Assembly (NCBI GenBank): GCA_037013685.1
Contig: CM072889.1
Coordinates: 10,487,976-10,551,975 of the forward strand
DNA length: 64,000 bases
Direction of reading: 5' to 3'
From: Acridotheres tristis
Lineage: Eukaryota; Chordata; Aves; Passeriformes; Sturnidae
In this document: piece by piece, positions 39,543 through 64,000 of the stretch
Position numbering within the stretch: the first letter of the stretch is position 1
Layout: every line of letters starts with the position of its first letter
The notes under the pieces: generated by a model
Seen by the model: only the letters and a program-made list of their open reading frames with translations
Databases searched by the model: none
Told to the model about the DNA's origin: nothing
Program-made: the position numbers and the translations under genes

Positions 39543-40304
39543 CTAAAATTCCACTGTGGAGTGAATTGAGCAGCCGAGGGCACCTGCTGAGCCAGTACCC
39601 AACCCTCCCCCTACACAAATCTCTGGATGTTCACATCCACACTTCCCATCCAGAAACAGCTGTGACACAGGACAATACAAGACACGTGGCCTCACCAACA
39701 GCCTGGGAAAGTGTTTACAGAAGTTCAAACCCCCATCCCTCCATTTCTGCTGCACCCAGAGCACTTGTAGAACCTTTACTGTCCTGCTGTGGGGAACTGC
39801 CCCACTCAACACAAATTTGATGTCATGGAGCGCTGAGAACTCACCTCTGCAAAGCACTTCCATGATCCCCTCTGAGGCAGGAGACACTGTTCTGCATAGT
39901 TTCAAGGAGGGCAGTAAGGAGCAGTTTAAAACCCTCCCAGCCAAAGCTCTCCTGGGCCTGTTTCCCTGCTGATGGAGGCCACCCATTCCCATGCTGCCCC
40001 AGTTCACCAGCCACTCCCAGTCCACCTCCAGAAAACTGCTGGCTCTCCTCCACAGCTCCCCAGCCCAGAGTCCCTCCTCAGTGAGAGCCCTGGAAACACA
40101 GAGCCACCAGCTCAGCTCCATGCCATAATGCTCTGTAGAGTGGCACTGAAGAGATGAAACAAAATGGATATAGTTACATGAAGCACAAAAGGGAGACAAA
40201 GAAAACCAAGTCATCCAGGGTGTTGCAGTCATTTCCTCAAGGAAGAAAAGGGTTTTGCTCCCATTTCCTCTAGCATTTATTTTACCATTCAAACAATGCC
40301 TCAC
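39543..40304 (-). other. Long open frame (254 codons), probably not a gene
   Basis: The longest uninterrupted frame in the window. It starts at an ATG at 40304 and reaches a stop near 39543. The translation is Trp/Leu/Gly/Ser-rich with no recognisable domain. The DNA is GC-rich, which lowers stop density. No promoter or splice context supports a gene, and an unidentified repeat is also possible. Confidence 0.3.
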
Positions 40305-41115
40305 TGATGGAAAGAAGAACCTGTAAAATTTTAGTCTGGCTTAAAACAAATCCATCTACAGAGCCAAGGAGACTTCAACTACCATAGGGAAGGTGGAGAC
40401 AGAAACATTAATTATTTAATGGAAACCATCTCAAGTTGGATAGATCCTAAATTCCTTGTTAAATGACAGACTAGTTCTAATTGGTGCTTGGGAGTTGAAT
40501 ACTTAGTCAAAGTCAAGTGGAAAACTACTCGAATTTTAAATGAAAACTGTGGGATTTTTTTCTTCTCCTATGCCAAGAATATATTTGACAATTAATTGTG
40601 CAAATGCTGAATTAATCAAGAAATTGCAACAATTTGAGAAGAAATGGTTAAGGAAAGCAATAAAAAGTTAAGGACAGCACTGCGCTCAGGCTGTCAATTT
40701 CATACCCAAGGCTGAAAAGAACTGATGAAGTTAAGTGCTATTAATGAAATTACATAGCTGTATATTTTCTATCATCAGCTACCTGGCAGTAGCCCTGCAG
40801 TTTCCCATGTGACAGCTTTTAGGCTTTACTGGATACAGAGGGTCTGTGGCCCCAAAGGCCAAGGTGAGGATGGGTGCTCCCAGACACCACTGCAAGATGT
40901 CTGTCCTACAGCTAGGCCAGGCAGCCACAAAGCCGGGGAAATAATCATAATTTCCCAGGCTGGAAAACTTTGTTGTTGTGACAAATCCATTCAGAAGACA
41001 GACTAAAAGAAAATGTGGTGAAAATATGGAAAGTTGAATGACTAGCTTCTGTGGAACTGTCATCCCAAATTCCTGCTGAACATCCTCAGACTTTTAAATT
41101 TATTTTTCTTTTTAG

Positions 41116-41253
41116 CTGGTGGGCCACTGAGAGGATATGGCAAGACATATTAGCAGAGAACACAATCCAGAAGACATTGATACACACCCTATTTTGCGGA
41201 TGATTCAGAGAGAATATCTTCCCAAGGCCTCAGCTAGAGACCACTACTACATG
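41116..41253 (+). CDS. Candidate coding exon 1 of an unrecognised small spliced gene (codes from 41137)
   Basis: A textbook acceptor (a T-rich run, TTTTTCTTTTTAG) precedes 21 bp with an in-frame TGA. ATG at 41137 follows in good context (G at -3 and +4). The frame stays open for 39 codons to a strong donor, ATG/GTGAGG, at 41253. The peptide begins MARHISREHNPEDIDTHPIL and continues RMIQREYLPKASARDHYYM. The composition is charged and His/Tyr/Pro-rich, unlike the low-quality translation of the surrounding intergenic DNA. A possible 5' non-coding exon ends at 40863 with donor CCAAG/GTGAGG. It is convergent with STAG2. I do not recognise a family and do not assign a function. A chance exon cannot be excluded. 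Confidence 0.42.
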
Positions 41254-44200
41254 GTGAGGAACTCCCACTTTTAATTACTATCTTGAGAGGGGCCCTACAG
41301 GAGAAACAGGGAACGGTCACTGTGATGGAAACAGAAAAACCAGCTTACACAGCATTCATCCCCACCCATCCATAATGAAATGTGGATCTGAAACAAGCCC
41401 AGATAGTTCCCCAGAGACATCATAGTGAGAATATGGAATTTATACTGTAATTCGAGTCTCTTAAGGGAGCCCTTCTGGTGGCCATGTATGCCTAGAACAC
41501 CAGGGAGACAACCCTGCTGTTGCAGGGGTCACTTCAGTTGTGCAAGCATAGGCGTCTCTCAGGCTACTGCAGGACCTACACGGAGAGATAAAAAGAATAT
41601 CTGTATAGCATAAAGCACCACAGCATTCACTTCTGGGCTATTTTGGGTACTAGTATAAATTTAGCTACATCTATGCTGCACTTAGGCCTGAACAAAAATA
41701 TTCTCTCTTCCGCAAATTTCTGGCAAGTGAAGAATGTTGAAGTCTTCTCCAGGGAGCCCAGCACCACTCACCTGGCCCCTCTCCAGGGAGAAGCACAGCC
41801 GTCCTCACCACAGCAACACTCCAGCACTTAAAAACTATTTTCCACTATACATCTAAACCAGAGCATCTGTAAAGCACATCCTGACACTGCTGAAAAGTAC
41901 AATCTGGTCTCAAATTTCTCAGCCACTGAAACCATACAAAAGTCTCCTGGTTCATTTTTCTACTCTGTCAGGCCCTTCATTTCTATCAGAGGTTCCTGTA
42001 ATTTAGTATTTTTCTTCCATATTAATATTTTTGTAAGACAGAGAACACAGCCCATTTGGATTAATTAATTCCTGCTGACTCCAGAAGTACTTCAATTTTG
42101 TTCATTAATGCAGAGGTAACCCCCCACCCTCTGCAGAGGGGAGGCTGGAGCACCCTGCAGAGCTGCTCTCAAGCAGGAACAGCATTCAGCACTCCGAACT
42201 GCAAAGAGGCTCCAGGTCCCAGACACCTGTGTACCCACACCCATTCTCAGTGTCCTGCAACAGCTCCTGGGGCCCCAGTGACACATGGGAGAGATGAAAT
42301 CCCCAGACACAGTTCAAAAAACACAGTGGAGAATCAATCCTCTGCCCTGCTCTCACCACAAAACCCCTGAAAGTATCCTTTAAGAAGGTTGCTCTCTTCA
42401 TCATTATTATTCTTCCCTATGAAACTTGTTAACCAAGTTTATCTTCACCCTTCTGTGGTTTCTCTGCTCTGAAAAAAGAAATAATTTGTTACTTGCTTAT
42501 CTGTATGTTCTTGTAGAGATCTAGTTTGTGAAGAACTGGAGGAATAAAGTAATATAGGAATAAAGGGTGGGGGGAATCCCCAGCCCCTCAAGAAACCTTA
42601 TCCCAGGGGGAAGACAGCTGTGAACCAGGCATGGCAGCAATATTCACATCACGACATCCGGTCAAATCCAGCCCCAAGAAGGCTGGGAGACAGCAGGGAC
42701 CAGGCTGTGCCAGGGGGACACAGGGCAGCCCCCAGCACGAGGGGTCAGGCTCCTCCTGGCTGGGGCAAGCGATGGAGACAGGAATTGTGGCCCAGGTGCT
42801 CCACTGGGACTAGCACAGAACTCCTTTCCCATCCTATGACTCTATAATCTCACTGAAAATTATGTCTTGATTGGATACAGTAGCAAACATTTTGTTGCTT
42901 TTATAACATTTTGGATGCCATAAAAAGTTACTTGCAACTTTTCCTCCATCTGGTCATAATTTCTTCTCCTGGTTGGAGACTAGGAGCTGTCATAAAAGTT
43001 GTCTGCCAAGATAAAGGTTATCTTCACTTGGTAATCTGTTAGGTGTCAAGAACTATACTGAAACAGCATTAAAAAGCTCTGGTTGTTGAAAAATGATCTA
43101 TATTTAAAAATACAATAGGGACCAAAGAGAACTAGAAAATCTCCCTGTATTTTGGAACAGTGACAGAAAAATATACCTGAATCTCCACCAGAAATAGCAG
43201 CAACAGAAATACAAATAAAGGAAAGAACATCCAATGTTTGAATAAATCAAAGAGGCCAAATTCAATGAATAAGTTACCACAAATTATCTACCCAGAGCTG
43301 ACTCTCATACAAAGCCTGGGAACTCTCTCCCATAAATGCTATGGTACTAGAAAGAAAATAGGATTAATTCTCTGACTTTGCAAAAGCTGCAAGGCATTGC
43401 TTATAAAATATAATGATCTGAGCTGCCTGTACTACTAACTTGAGCTTGGAAGCAGAGTTCTTTAGAGTCAGCTGTACCACAAACATCAGTTTATTTAATG
43501 ATGTCTACCTGAGCCAAGACATGGCTCATTCAGTCCAAATTCCTGTAACATGCACCCTCCTTTACCTTAAAATTGTATGGGGAAAAGTCCCTCATCGCAA
43601 GAACCATTGTTCTGGAATTCAGAAAATAATCACCCCGTTCAATTCAATCCCATGTTACACAGGCGAAGGAGGGTCCTCATCAAGTCCTACAGGGATTAGG
43701 GGTATACTTTATGCTGATCCATCAGATCTGTACTTTTATTCCTGGACCATGATGTCTTGAAAGCCTTGGCCCAAAATCAAGTTGGTTTATTTATAACATT
43801 TTTCTGAAAAAAATTAATTATTTCATTCTGCAGGCAGATGAGACATGACTGCATTTCCTGGCTCAGGCTGACCAAACTAAGCAGTTTAAAATGGAATTGA
43901 GGGAGTCAGAAGGTGGCTGAACCAGGGTTACAGGACTAGGAAGGCAGCTGACAGCTTGGTGATAATAGGAATGATAATTAATAATAATTAACTGCCATTT
44001 CAGAGAAGATGGGAACCCCACATGTCTGATACCATGCAGGAGGCAGAGCCTGAGGAGGAACCACATGGTGACCAAGCTGTCAGCCAGGGCCCAATGTGGC
44101 AACTGGTCAGAGCATCTTTGCCCTCCAGATCTGAGTTACGCCAGTGTACGTGAGATCTAGAGCTGTCATCTGCGGGAATGCTTGTGGTTGGTACAACACC

Positions 44201-44827
44201 AGTCGTTATCCACCCACAAGACTCCCCCTGCCAAGTTACCACAGTTTTGATTATACATCACTGAGTACTGTGGTTTGGCTCCATGGACCACTCCACACAT
44301 GATTCATTTCTGGTAAATGAATGAGAGATGAACAGCAAATCAAATTCGAAAAGAAAAGAAGAAATTTGACTTGCCTTGCGAGTAGGGATCGTGTCTTTTG
44401 AACTCTACTAATGGATCAAGTAGCCTAAATTGAAGACTGTTAACTACAGAAACAGCATGTGCAGAGGTGATGCTTCTAAATTGTCTAAATCCCCAAAATC
44501 TGCAGCTCTCTCACAATCTGAGACAAATCAGTAGTGTGCCAGAACAAACACAAACAGCCTATTTCTCTGTGGTTAAGTCGACACAAATCCCAGGAAAAGC
44601 CAACACAAATAGCTGATACTGCATCACTGGCAGTCTCTCTGCTCTACAGGGCACCCTTTCTTTCTGTCAGATCTACAAATCTGACCCAAGTGAGCTAGTG
44701 AACTCTGCAGTTAAAAGTCAGTCTGAAGTAGAAGATGAAGCACTGCAAGGTTAAAAAAAATAAATAAAAGAGAGAACTTGTAATGAAAGCAGCTTTAAAT
44801 AGAACATGTGCTTCTTTTACTTCACAG
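41254..44827 (+). other. Intron of the candidate gene; no recognised repeat
   Basis: 3.6 kb without recognisable transposons. A possible alternative exon (44671-44752) follows acceptor CTTTCTGTCAG, reads IYKSDPSELVNSAVKSQSEV and onward, and ends at a weak donor CAAG/GTTAAA. Other open frames (41425-41613, 42098-42370, 43440-43760) have no recognised homology. Confidence 0.4.
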
Positions 44828-44926
44828 CACTTCAACAAGCTGCTTTCACCACATACAAGCTATTGGTATGAGCAAGAAAGAAATAGTCCCTTAACAAGGA
44901 AAATCACCAATAGTCCAAATCCATAG
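44828..44926 (+). CDS. Candidate terminal coding exon of the same unrecognised gene
   Basis: After acceptor TTCTTTTACTTCACAG the frame that continues the 41116-41253 exon (phase 0 to phase 0) reads HFNKLLSPHTSYWYEQERNS, then PLTRKITNSPNP and TAG at 44924-44926. The predicted protein is 71 residues, without signal peptide or membrane segment. No AATAAA is seen soon after the stop; the nearest relative is AATAAG at about 44953. An alternative internal exon at 44671-44752 would join in phase but shift this exon to another frame (stop after about 14 codons). I prefer the direct join because the Trp/Tyr/Glu-rich reading looks more protein-like. Confidence 0.35.
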   Translation, partial: HFNKLLSPHTSYWYEQERNSPLTRKITNSPNP

Positions 44927-47900
44927 ATTTCTCCAGTTACAAGCATTTATACAATAAGCCCTTAAACTGTAGCACCATCAGTCCCTCAAACAAGATGGAA
45001 CTGACAAGATACTGTTTTCACTGACAATGCCACTTCCCTAATCCATGCTAGGTTTCAGAGCACTTTGATTCTTGTCTGTAATGGAAGAGTTCAGTTGAAA
45101 AAAAGCACCCCAAGAAATCTGCTTTTCAAGATTTAAAAGATTATAAACTGGCAACAGAAAGAACGGAAAGACAGTTTTTTGCCAGTTGATACGCAAGAAC
45201 AATTGTGTAAAAGACAGCTCAGTGTTTTAAGATGAACAATACAAAGAGCAGGCTAAATATAAGATATGCCACATCTTTAAGTGCTTTTTTGTATGTTATG
45301 AAAAACAAGTGGATGTGGTTTGCTTTTTTGCTATTGGTGGAGTGAAGCAGTTTGAAAAGAAGAAAACAGAATTTAAGCCTGTGAAAAGAGTGCGTTAAAA
45401 TAATAAGAGATAGGTGCAAACGTCACTCAAGAACTGTGGTTTAACTGCTTTTCACAAAGCAGCAGCCACTTGCAAGGCTTCCCTGACAGCCATATGGGGT
45501 GGGAAATAGGTGCCATGTGGAGCTTCTGGCCAGGATATAGGGGCTGCAGCTCTCCAGCACGGAAACCTCAGTGCTCACACCACATTCCACAGCCAGGGCT
45601 CTACAGATGGTACAGGGGATTTAAGAACAAAAACTTAAGGGCAAAGGTACTGAATGAGCAGTCTAGAGAAGGGCTAGATGAGCACAAGGACCATCCCTGC
45701 TAAACTTCTGAGAGATTATTCGAGCTGTACCCACAACCCACCAGATTGGGAACAAGCTGCTGCTGTGTGCACTGATCTCTCACCTGCCATTACCCACCTC
45801 AACAAACAGGAAACTGTCTGCAAGCCCATTAATCCGTCTTCCCAAGCCTTGTTGTATTACTTGAATGTTTTCACGAACTACCAACCTCACATCTCCTTCC
45901 TAATTTGAGTTCTAGGCCTCCAGAGGTTTTATTACTTTTCTATTTTATTAGGTTCTTTTAAATAGCTTTTCTGAAAGTGCAGAGCTCAAGCTGTTATCAG
46001 CTGAACACAACTTTCACTTTTAAAGCTGGTAACTGCAGCTTTTTCTTAGACAAAAACACAGTTAATATACACAAAACACGACTTTTCCTCTTATTTTCCA
46101 ATCAAAAAACTGCTGAGAAAAGCTCAGCAGAAATTACACAATGAGGTTTTGGAAGCATGGTGACATTAAAGAACCATGCACATTCTCTGAAGGACAGGGA
46201 CATTTCCTGTCAGCCAGCCATCCAACCACTTTAACATGCTTCGGATCATTTTTCTGGGCACAGTTATAGCTTCTTACCACTGTACTGCCACTATGATTTA
46301 CATTCATAAAACCTGGCAATAGCTACAAAAAATCCCAACAAAAAGCAGCAACTGCATCTCTAGCTCGAAGGCACCATTTACAGCAGCTGTAACAACATCT
46401 AACTGGTAAAATCTTTAAAGAAATATGAAAATTGAGATTTAATCAAAGAAATAGATTCAAGAAAGATCAGCAACATGAAGAAGGCATATAAGAGAGAAGG
46501 ACAGCTGAGGAAAATGACAGGCACAATTCACACAGAATTGTTACTTTTAAAACAGAATTATTATATAACAGTCCTGCATTACCTAGTTTTCTGAGTATGT
46601 GTCATCACCCACCTCCATCAAAAATATGATACCTTTTGGATGCCAACAAGTATATATGAAATGAAACAATCTCAAGACAAGAAATCACATAGTATTATGA
46701 AAAATGAGACAATGCCATAAGCTACATTTCAGTATCACATATTGATCAAAGTATTAAATTAAAGCAGTTAAATAGGAATGAAAATATTTTTAAATATTTG
46801 TGTTTTATCAAAGGAATTCTGAAGCAAAATTCACAATTGTGACAAATGCTTCAAAGAATGAAAGAGTCCTTGATATGATTCATCAGGCTATTAAAAAAAA
46901 AAAAAAAAAAAAAAATCAATGAATCTATAGGTTAAAACCCAGCAAAGCACTGTTGTGAATCAAAGCAACTCAAAACATCCAGTATGGGTAGGAAGTTAAT
47001 TGTATTGCAATCCTGAAATCCCACACAAAGACAAGTGTATGGGTAAACTAGGGCGAAAATAGAGGGTCGCATTTTAAAGAAGTGTTTTTTAGTTATACTG
47101 AGGTTAAAAACGGGGATTTATGACCTCTAACACACTACAGGAATCAGCATTACACCAATTAAAGGAGAAAAAAAAACCAATCAAACAAACAGTCATCACT
47201 AACATCTTACATATTATCTTTGGTTGTTTAATATCAAGAAATACTTTTTACAGAATACGTGGAGACTATTCCTTTGAAATTCATTCTGTGTCAATACCTT
47301 CCCCGTGGCCTCTGGTAAACCAGAGGACAGGCTTTATTTTCTCTGAATAGTTTGGTTTTTTTCCACATTTTTATCATATCTCTCTTCAAAACTCCAGTTT
47401 CTTCCATTTACAGGCCTTTGTACCAAAACAGTTTACCTAGAACAGACTTTACATTGTATAGTGAAGGTATTTTTCTAGCATTATAAACTTAGAACCTATT
47501 AAAACAATTTTCCACAAGATACTATTAAACTTACAGGAAGATTTAGAGACAGGAATAACGAACATTTGCAATAATAGTAACTAAAATAAAAAACAACCCA
47601 AAACTCCTAAAGTAACATTAGCAAGGATTAAAAGTATTATCTTTTTAAGATTTTAAAATTACTGCTTTAAAAACTCTTGTATCAGAAAGGAGTTTCCAAC
47701 CCCCAGCTAGAGGTGCTCAGCAGTTGAGGAAAGGGGAATGGGAGGGGAAGGGATGTTTAGGGCTTTCCCCATCATTCCCCTGCTGTCTGGCCAATTAAGC
47801 TCAGAATGCTCACCAGGTGTATGATCAATTTAAGGAATGGCAAATAGCATACACATTTAATAGTATTTCTATTCGACTATGTACAGCATCTCCAATGTCA

Positions 47901-48189
47901 GAATCAAAAGCATTCTGAGTAAAATTAGATAACAGTTATTAGGAAAAAGAAACCAACAGAAAGGCTATTAATACACCTTTAAAAATATAACACAAAAATA
48001 ATTAACCACTGCTTCCTTGGCATGTAAAAATTCTATACAAATTTTAAAAATTTTATTTGCAGGTACTAACCTCTTCAAAAGCTCACTCTGTATTTACACT
48101 AATTCTGTGAACAAGTTTATCTCAAATTAAAGCATATTTAAAACAATCATGATTGCATTAACTTTTCTGCTTTAAATTATTACCCAATT
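44927..48189. other. AT-rich stretch between the candidate gene and the STAG2 3' UTR
   Basis: No gene and no recognised transposon. A run of 23 A lies at 46893-46915. The stretch may include the 3' UTR of the candidate plus-strand gene, or a long alternative STAG2 3' UTR. Confidence 0.6.
46893..46915 (+). repeat. Run of 23 A
   Basis: A simple homopolymer in the AT-rich flank of STAG2. On the minus strand it would be a U run if the 3' UTR extends this far. Confidence 0.9.
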
Positions 48190-50292
48190 AGTGCTTTATT
48201 CACATTTTAAAAACTTGTACAATTTATTACAAATATAAAACAGTGCAGTTTTTCATACATTATCCCAACTCTGAGACAAACACTTAAAAGACATGGAAAA
48301 AGATTTTGATTTCTATAAACATAACATTTGCATTACTCATACCCCTTTCTTCACTGTCCTCCCATAACCCCAATTTAAAAAGATCAAACATACAACATAC
48401 TGTAGGTTTATTTTTATTCAAAAAGTTACTGTCTCAAGACATAAATACAAATCAGAAAACAGTACAATTAGGACAATAGAATGTGGAGGACAACAGGTTA
48501 AGGTAAATATATAAAACATTTTTAGCTGGTTGAAAACAAAGCTGTAAGAACTGCTTTCACAATGAAACACTCCTTCAAGAGTAAGAAAAATCAACTTAAG
48601 TTTAAAATCATATATACAGTCCTCTCAGCAGTTCTATTAAATGCAGTGGTGTGGAAAATAATATAGGCAGTACTTTTAGACATGAGAGTATTTATTTATG
48701 TAAAATGAGTTAGGCAGATCTAGTTTTGATTTTGTTGTTACCCCATGACCTAGTAAAATAATTATATTTTATCATGATCCTTTAGATAATCTATGGTTTT
48801 TGGCTACCACAGCCGAATGTTTAATTTCTGAGTCTAAAAACAGGAAGCCTTTCTGTATTCACCCATTTGGGGAGATTCTTGTATTGCAAGCGTATTAAGG
48901 CATGGAATGATTAAAATAATATACCTCAAGAACTGAGAGACAACTGACAAAAAATATACATATGTAATATAAGTTAATATTTCCTTTAAAATGATGTCTA
49001 GCTGCCTAAGCCTTGCAAAATGAGTCAATGTCAAAATGGCATAGATCCACTTTCTATTTTAGACCAAATTTAATTTATTTGTGAATGGACACAAAATGGA
49101 GTTTAAAGCTTAGCTTTCAAAGAATATTATGGGTTGTTTATGAGTTTCTATTATCCAATCTAATTTACATATAGAGGAAATGTACTGTAACCTGTTAGAA
49201 GTATCTTTAACCTGAAGACTGCTTGCAAAGACAGATAGATAAAACAATATAAAATACAAATTTAAAAATCATTTTTAAAGCATGAATTCTCATGCTCTTC
49301 TATTTTTAAACATTGTTAAACTTTCAATATATTTCTGAAACCTCATAATTTTAAGTTGGAATTTAAAAGTAAGAAAAAACTAAACAAACTGCGCAATTAT
49401 AAAATCAGCACCAATTTATATATATATATAATTTTATTTAAAATTTAGATCCCTATTCCCACACTCTAATAAGCTGTATAATTTTTGTTTAGAATTTTTC
49501 TGCAAACATACTACAATAAGCTTCTTTTATTTGGAGACAAAATACAGTGGCACTACTGGAAGGAATTTCACAACATTACATTTTTCTTAAAGGACAAGCA
49601 AACTTTCAGGGTTGGTAATGGGCAAGCAAGAGTGAAATCTGTTATGTTCTGGTAGCTTATAGCTTACGACCTTTCTGAGAAGGCTAACACGAAGCTTTTG
49701 GAATAAAAAGTGTATTTTAGATTGAAAAGCTGTTAAAATTCTGATTTATGTATTTTTTTTCCATGATTAATTAATACAAACCTTCTGTTGCTGAAGTTTG
49801 CATTTAATTAAAAATACTGACAACTCTTCTGGTTCATTCTATCACTGTGAGAAAACCAATCCACCTACTATTACAGTTCATGGATGTGAACAGCAATCCA
49901 GCAGAGGTCATGGTTATTTAGTATAGCCAGCAAATGTATAGAGAGGGGCTCAAATCTGTACCAAACACCTCTCAGATTGTTAAGATTAAAACTCAGAGGG
50001 AATACTTCTTATGATCCAGAAATAAACTGATAGCACATAAATAAAATATTGATTTTTTTTCCCAACAAAAAGTGTAGCTTATCCTCAAATTGTTTACTTG
50101 TCCTTTACATTTCTTTTTTTCTTTCAGGCAAACAAAACTGCCCCTTCAATGCACTTGATCTTGAAAGCATGTCATTCTCCTTAGAGAAAAATCTGTTCAG
50201 AATTTCACTGTATCTACCACAATTTTGTATTGAAAAACTTCCTCTTCCACTTAGAAAATGACTTCACCACTGATTTATTTGTTGCTCTGGTA
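48190..50292 (-). other. STAG2: STAG2 3' UTR (left limit uncertain)
   Basis: The sequence left of the stop codon is AT-rich, without repeats or alternative exons, as expected of a vertebrate 3' UTR. AATAAA signals on the minus strand occur at 50274-50279, only 14 bp after the stop and probably not the main site, and at 48407-48418 (two in tandem), 48223-48228 and 48195-48200. I chose the last cluster because a UTR of about 2 kb is usual for STAG2. RNA could extend further left. Confidence 0.4.

Positions 50293-64000
<13,708 letters not shown>

Larger units (their letters stand above)
37641..40800. other. Intergenic, nothing recognised
   Basis: No repeat family recognised. It includes the 254-codon minus frame and a perfect hairpin listed separately. 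Confidence 0.5.

Overview
The window is vertebrate nuclear DNA, almost certainly from a bird and probably a songbird. The evidence is one spliced gene, the cohesin subunit STAG2, lying beside a long gene-poor flank. That flank is full of CR1 LINE fragments and solo LTRs of endogenous retroviruses, the usual repeats of avian genomes. There is no bacterial or phage gene organisation, no rRNA, no tRNA and no CRISPR array. Assignment to a passerine is inference from the LTR content.

Right part (about 48.2-64.0 kb, minus strand): the 3' part of STAG2. Twelve coding exons can be placed to the base between 62224 and 50293. All splice phases agree and give 508 C-terminal residues plus the stop. The earlier exons lie beyond the right edge. 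One exon (54111-54224) is the in-phase cassette that is alternatively spliced in mammals. The last intron holds an isolated, very GC-rich CpG island (51395-51612). The 3' UTR runs left from 50292 into an AT-rich, gene-free stretch.

Middle (about 40.8-45.0 kb, plus strand): a candidate small spliced gene convergent with STAG2. It has a possible 5' non-coding exon ending at 40863, a coding exon 41116-41253 with a good start context, and a terminal coding exon from 44828 to a stop at 44926. Together they encode 71 residues. I do not recognise the protein; this is the best novelty candidate in the window.

Left part (1-40.8 kb): intergenic sequence with no gene I can support. It holds three groups of repeats. 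(a) Two copies of one LTR family, 804-1669 (+) and 23708-24889 (-), each have an exact 5-bp target-site duplication, and the second contains a 240-bp GAAA microsatellite. (b) Further LTRs lie at 19662-20597 (-), 28587-28912 (+), about 29358-30654 (+), about 31457-31850 (+) and 36359-37596 (+). The last one is inserted in a CR1 and carries a 39-bp minisatellite. (c) CR1 fragments range from old, diverged copies (2285-3310, 5688-6120) to younger ones (4.3, 8.0, 18.4, 27.5, 33.4 and 36.0 kb). The long open frames in this part are explained by repeats or chance.
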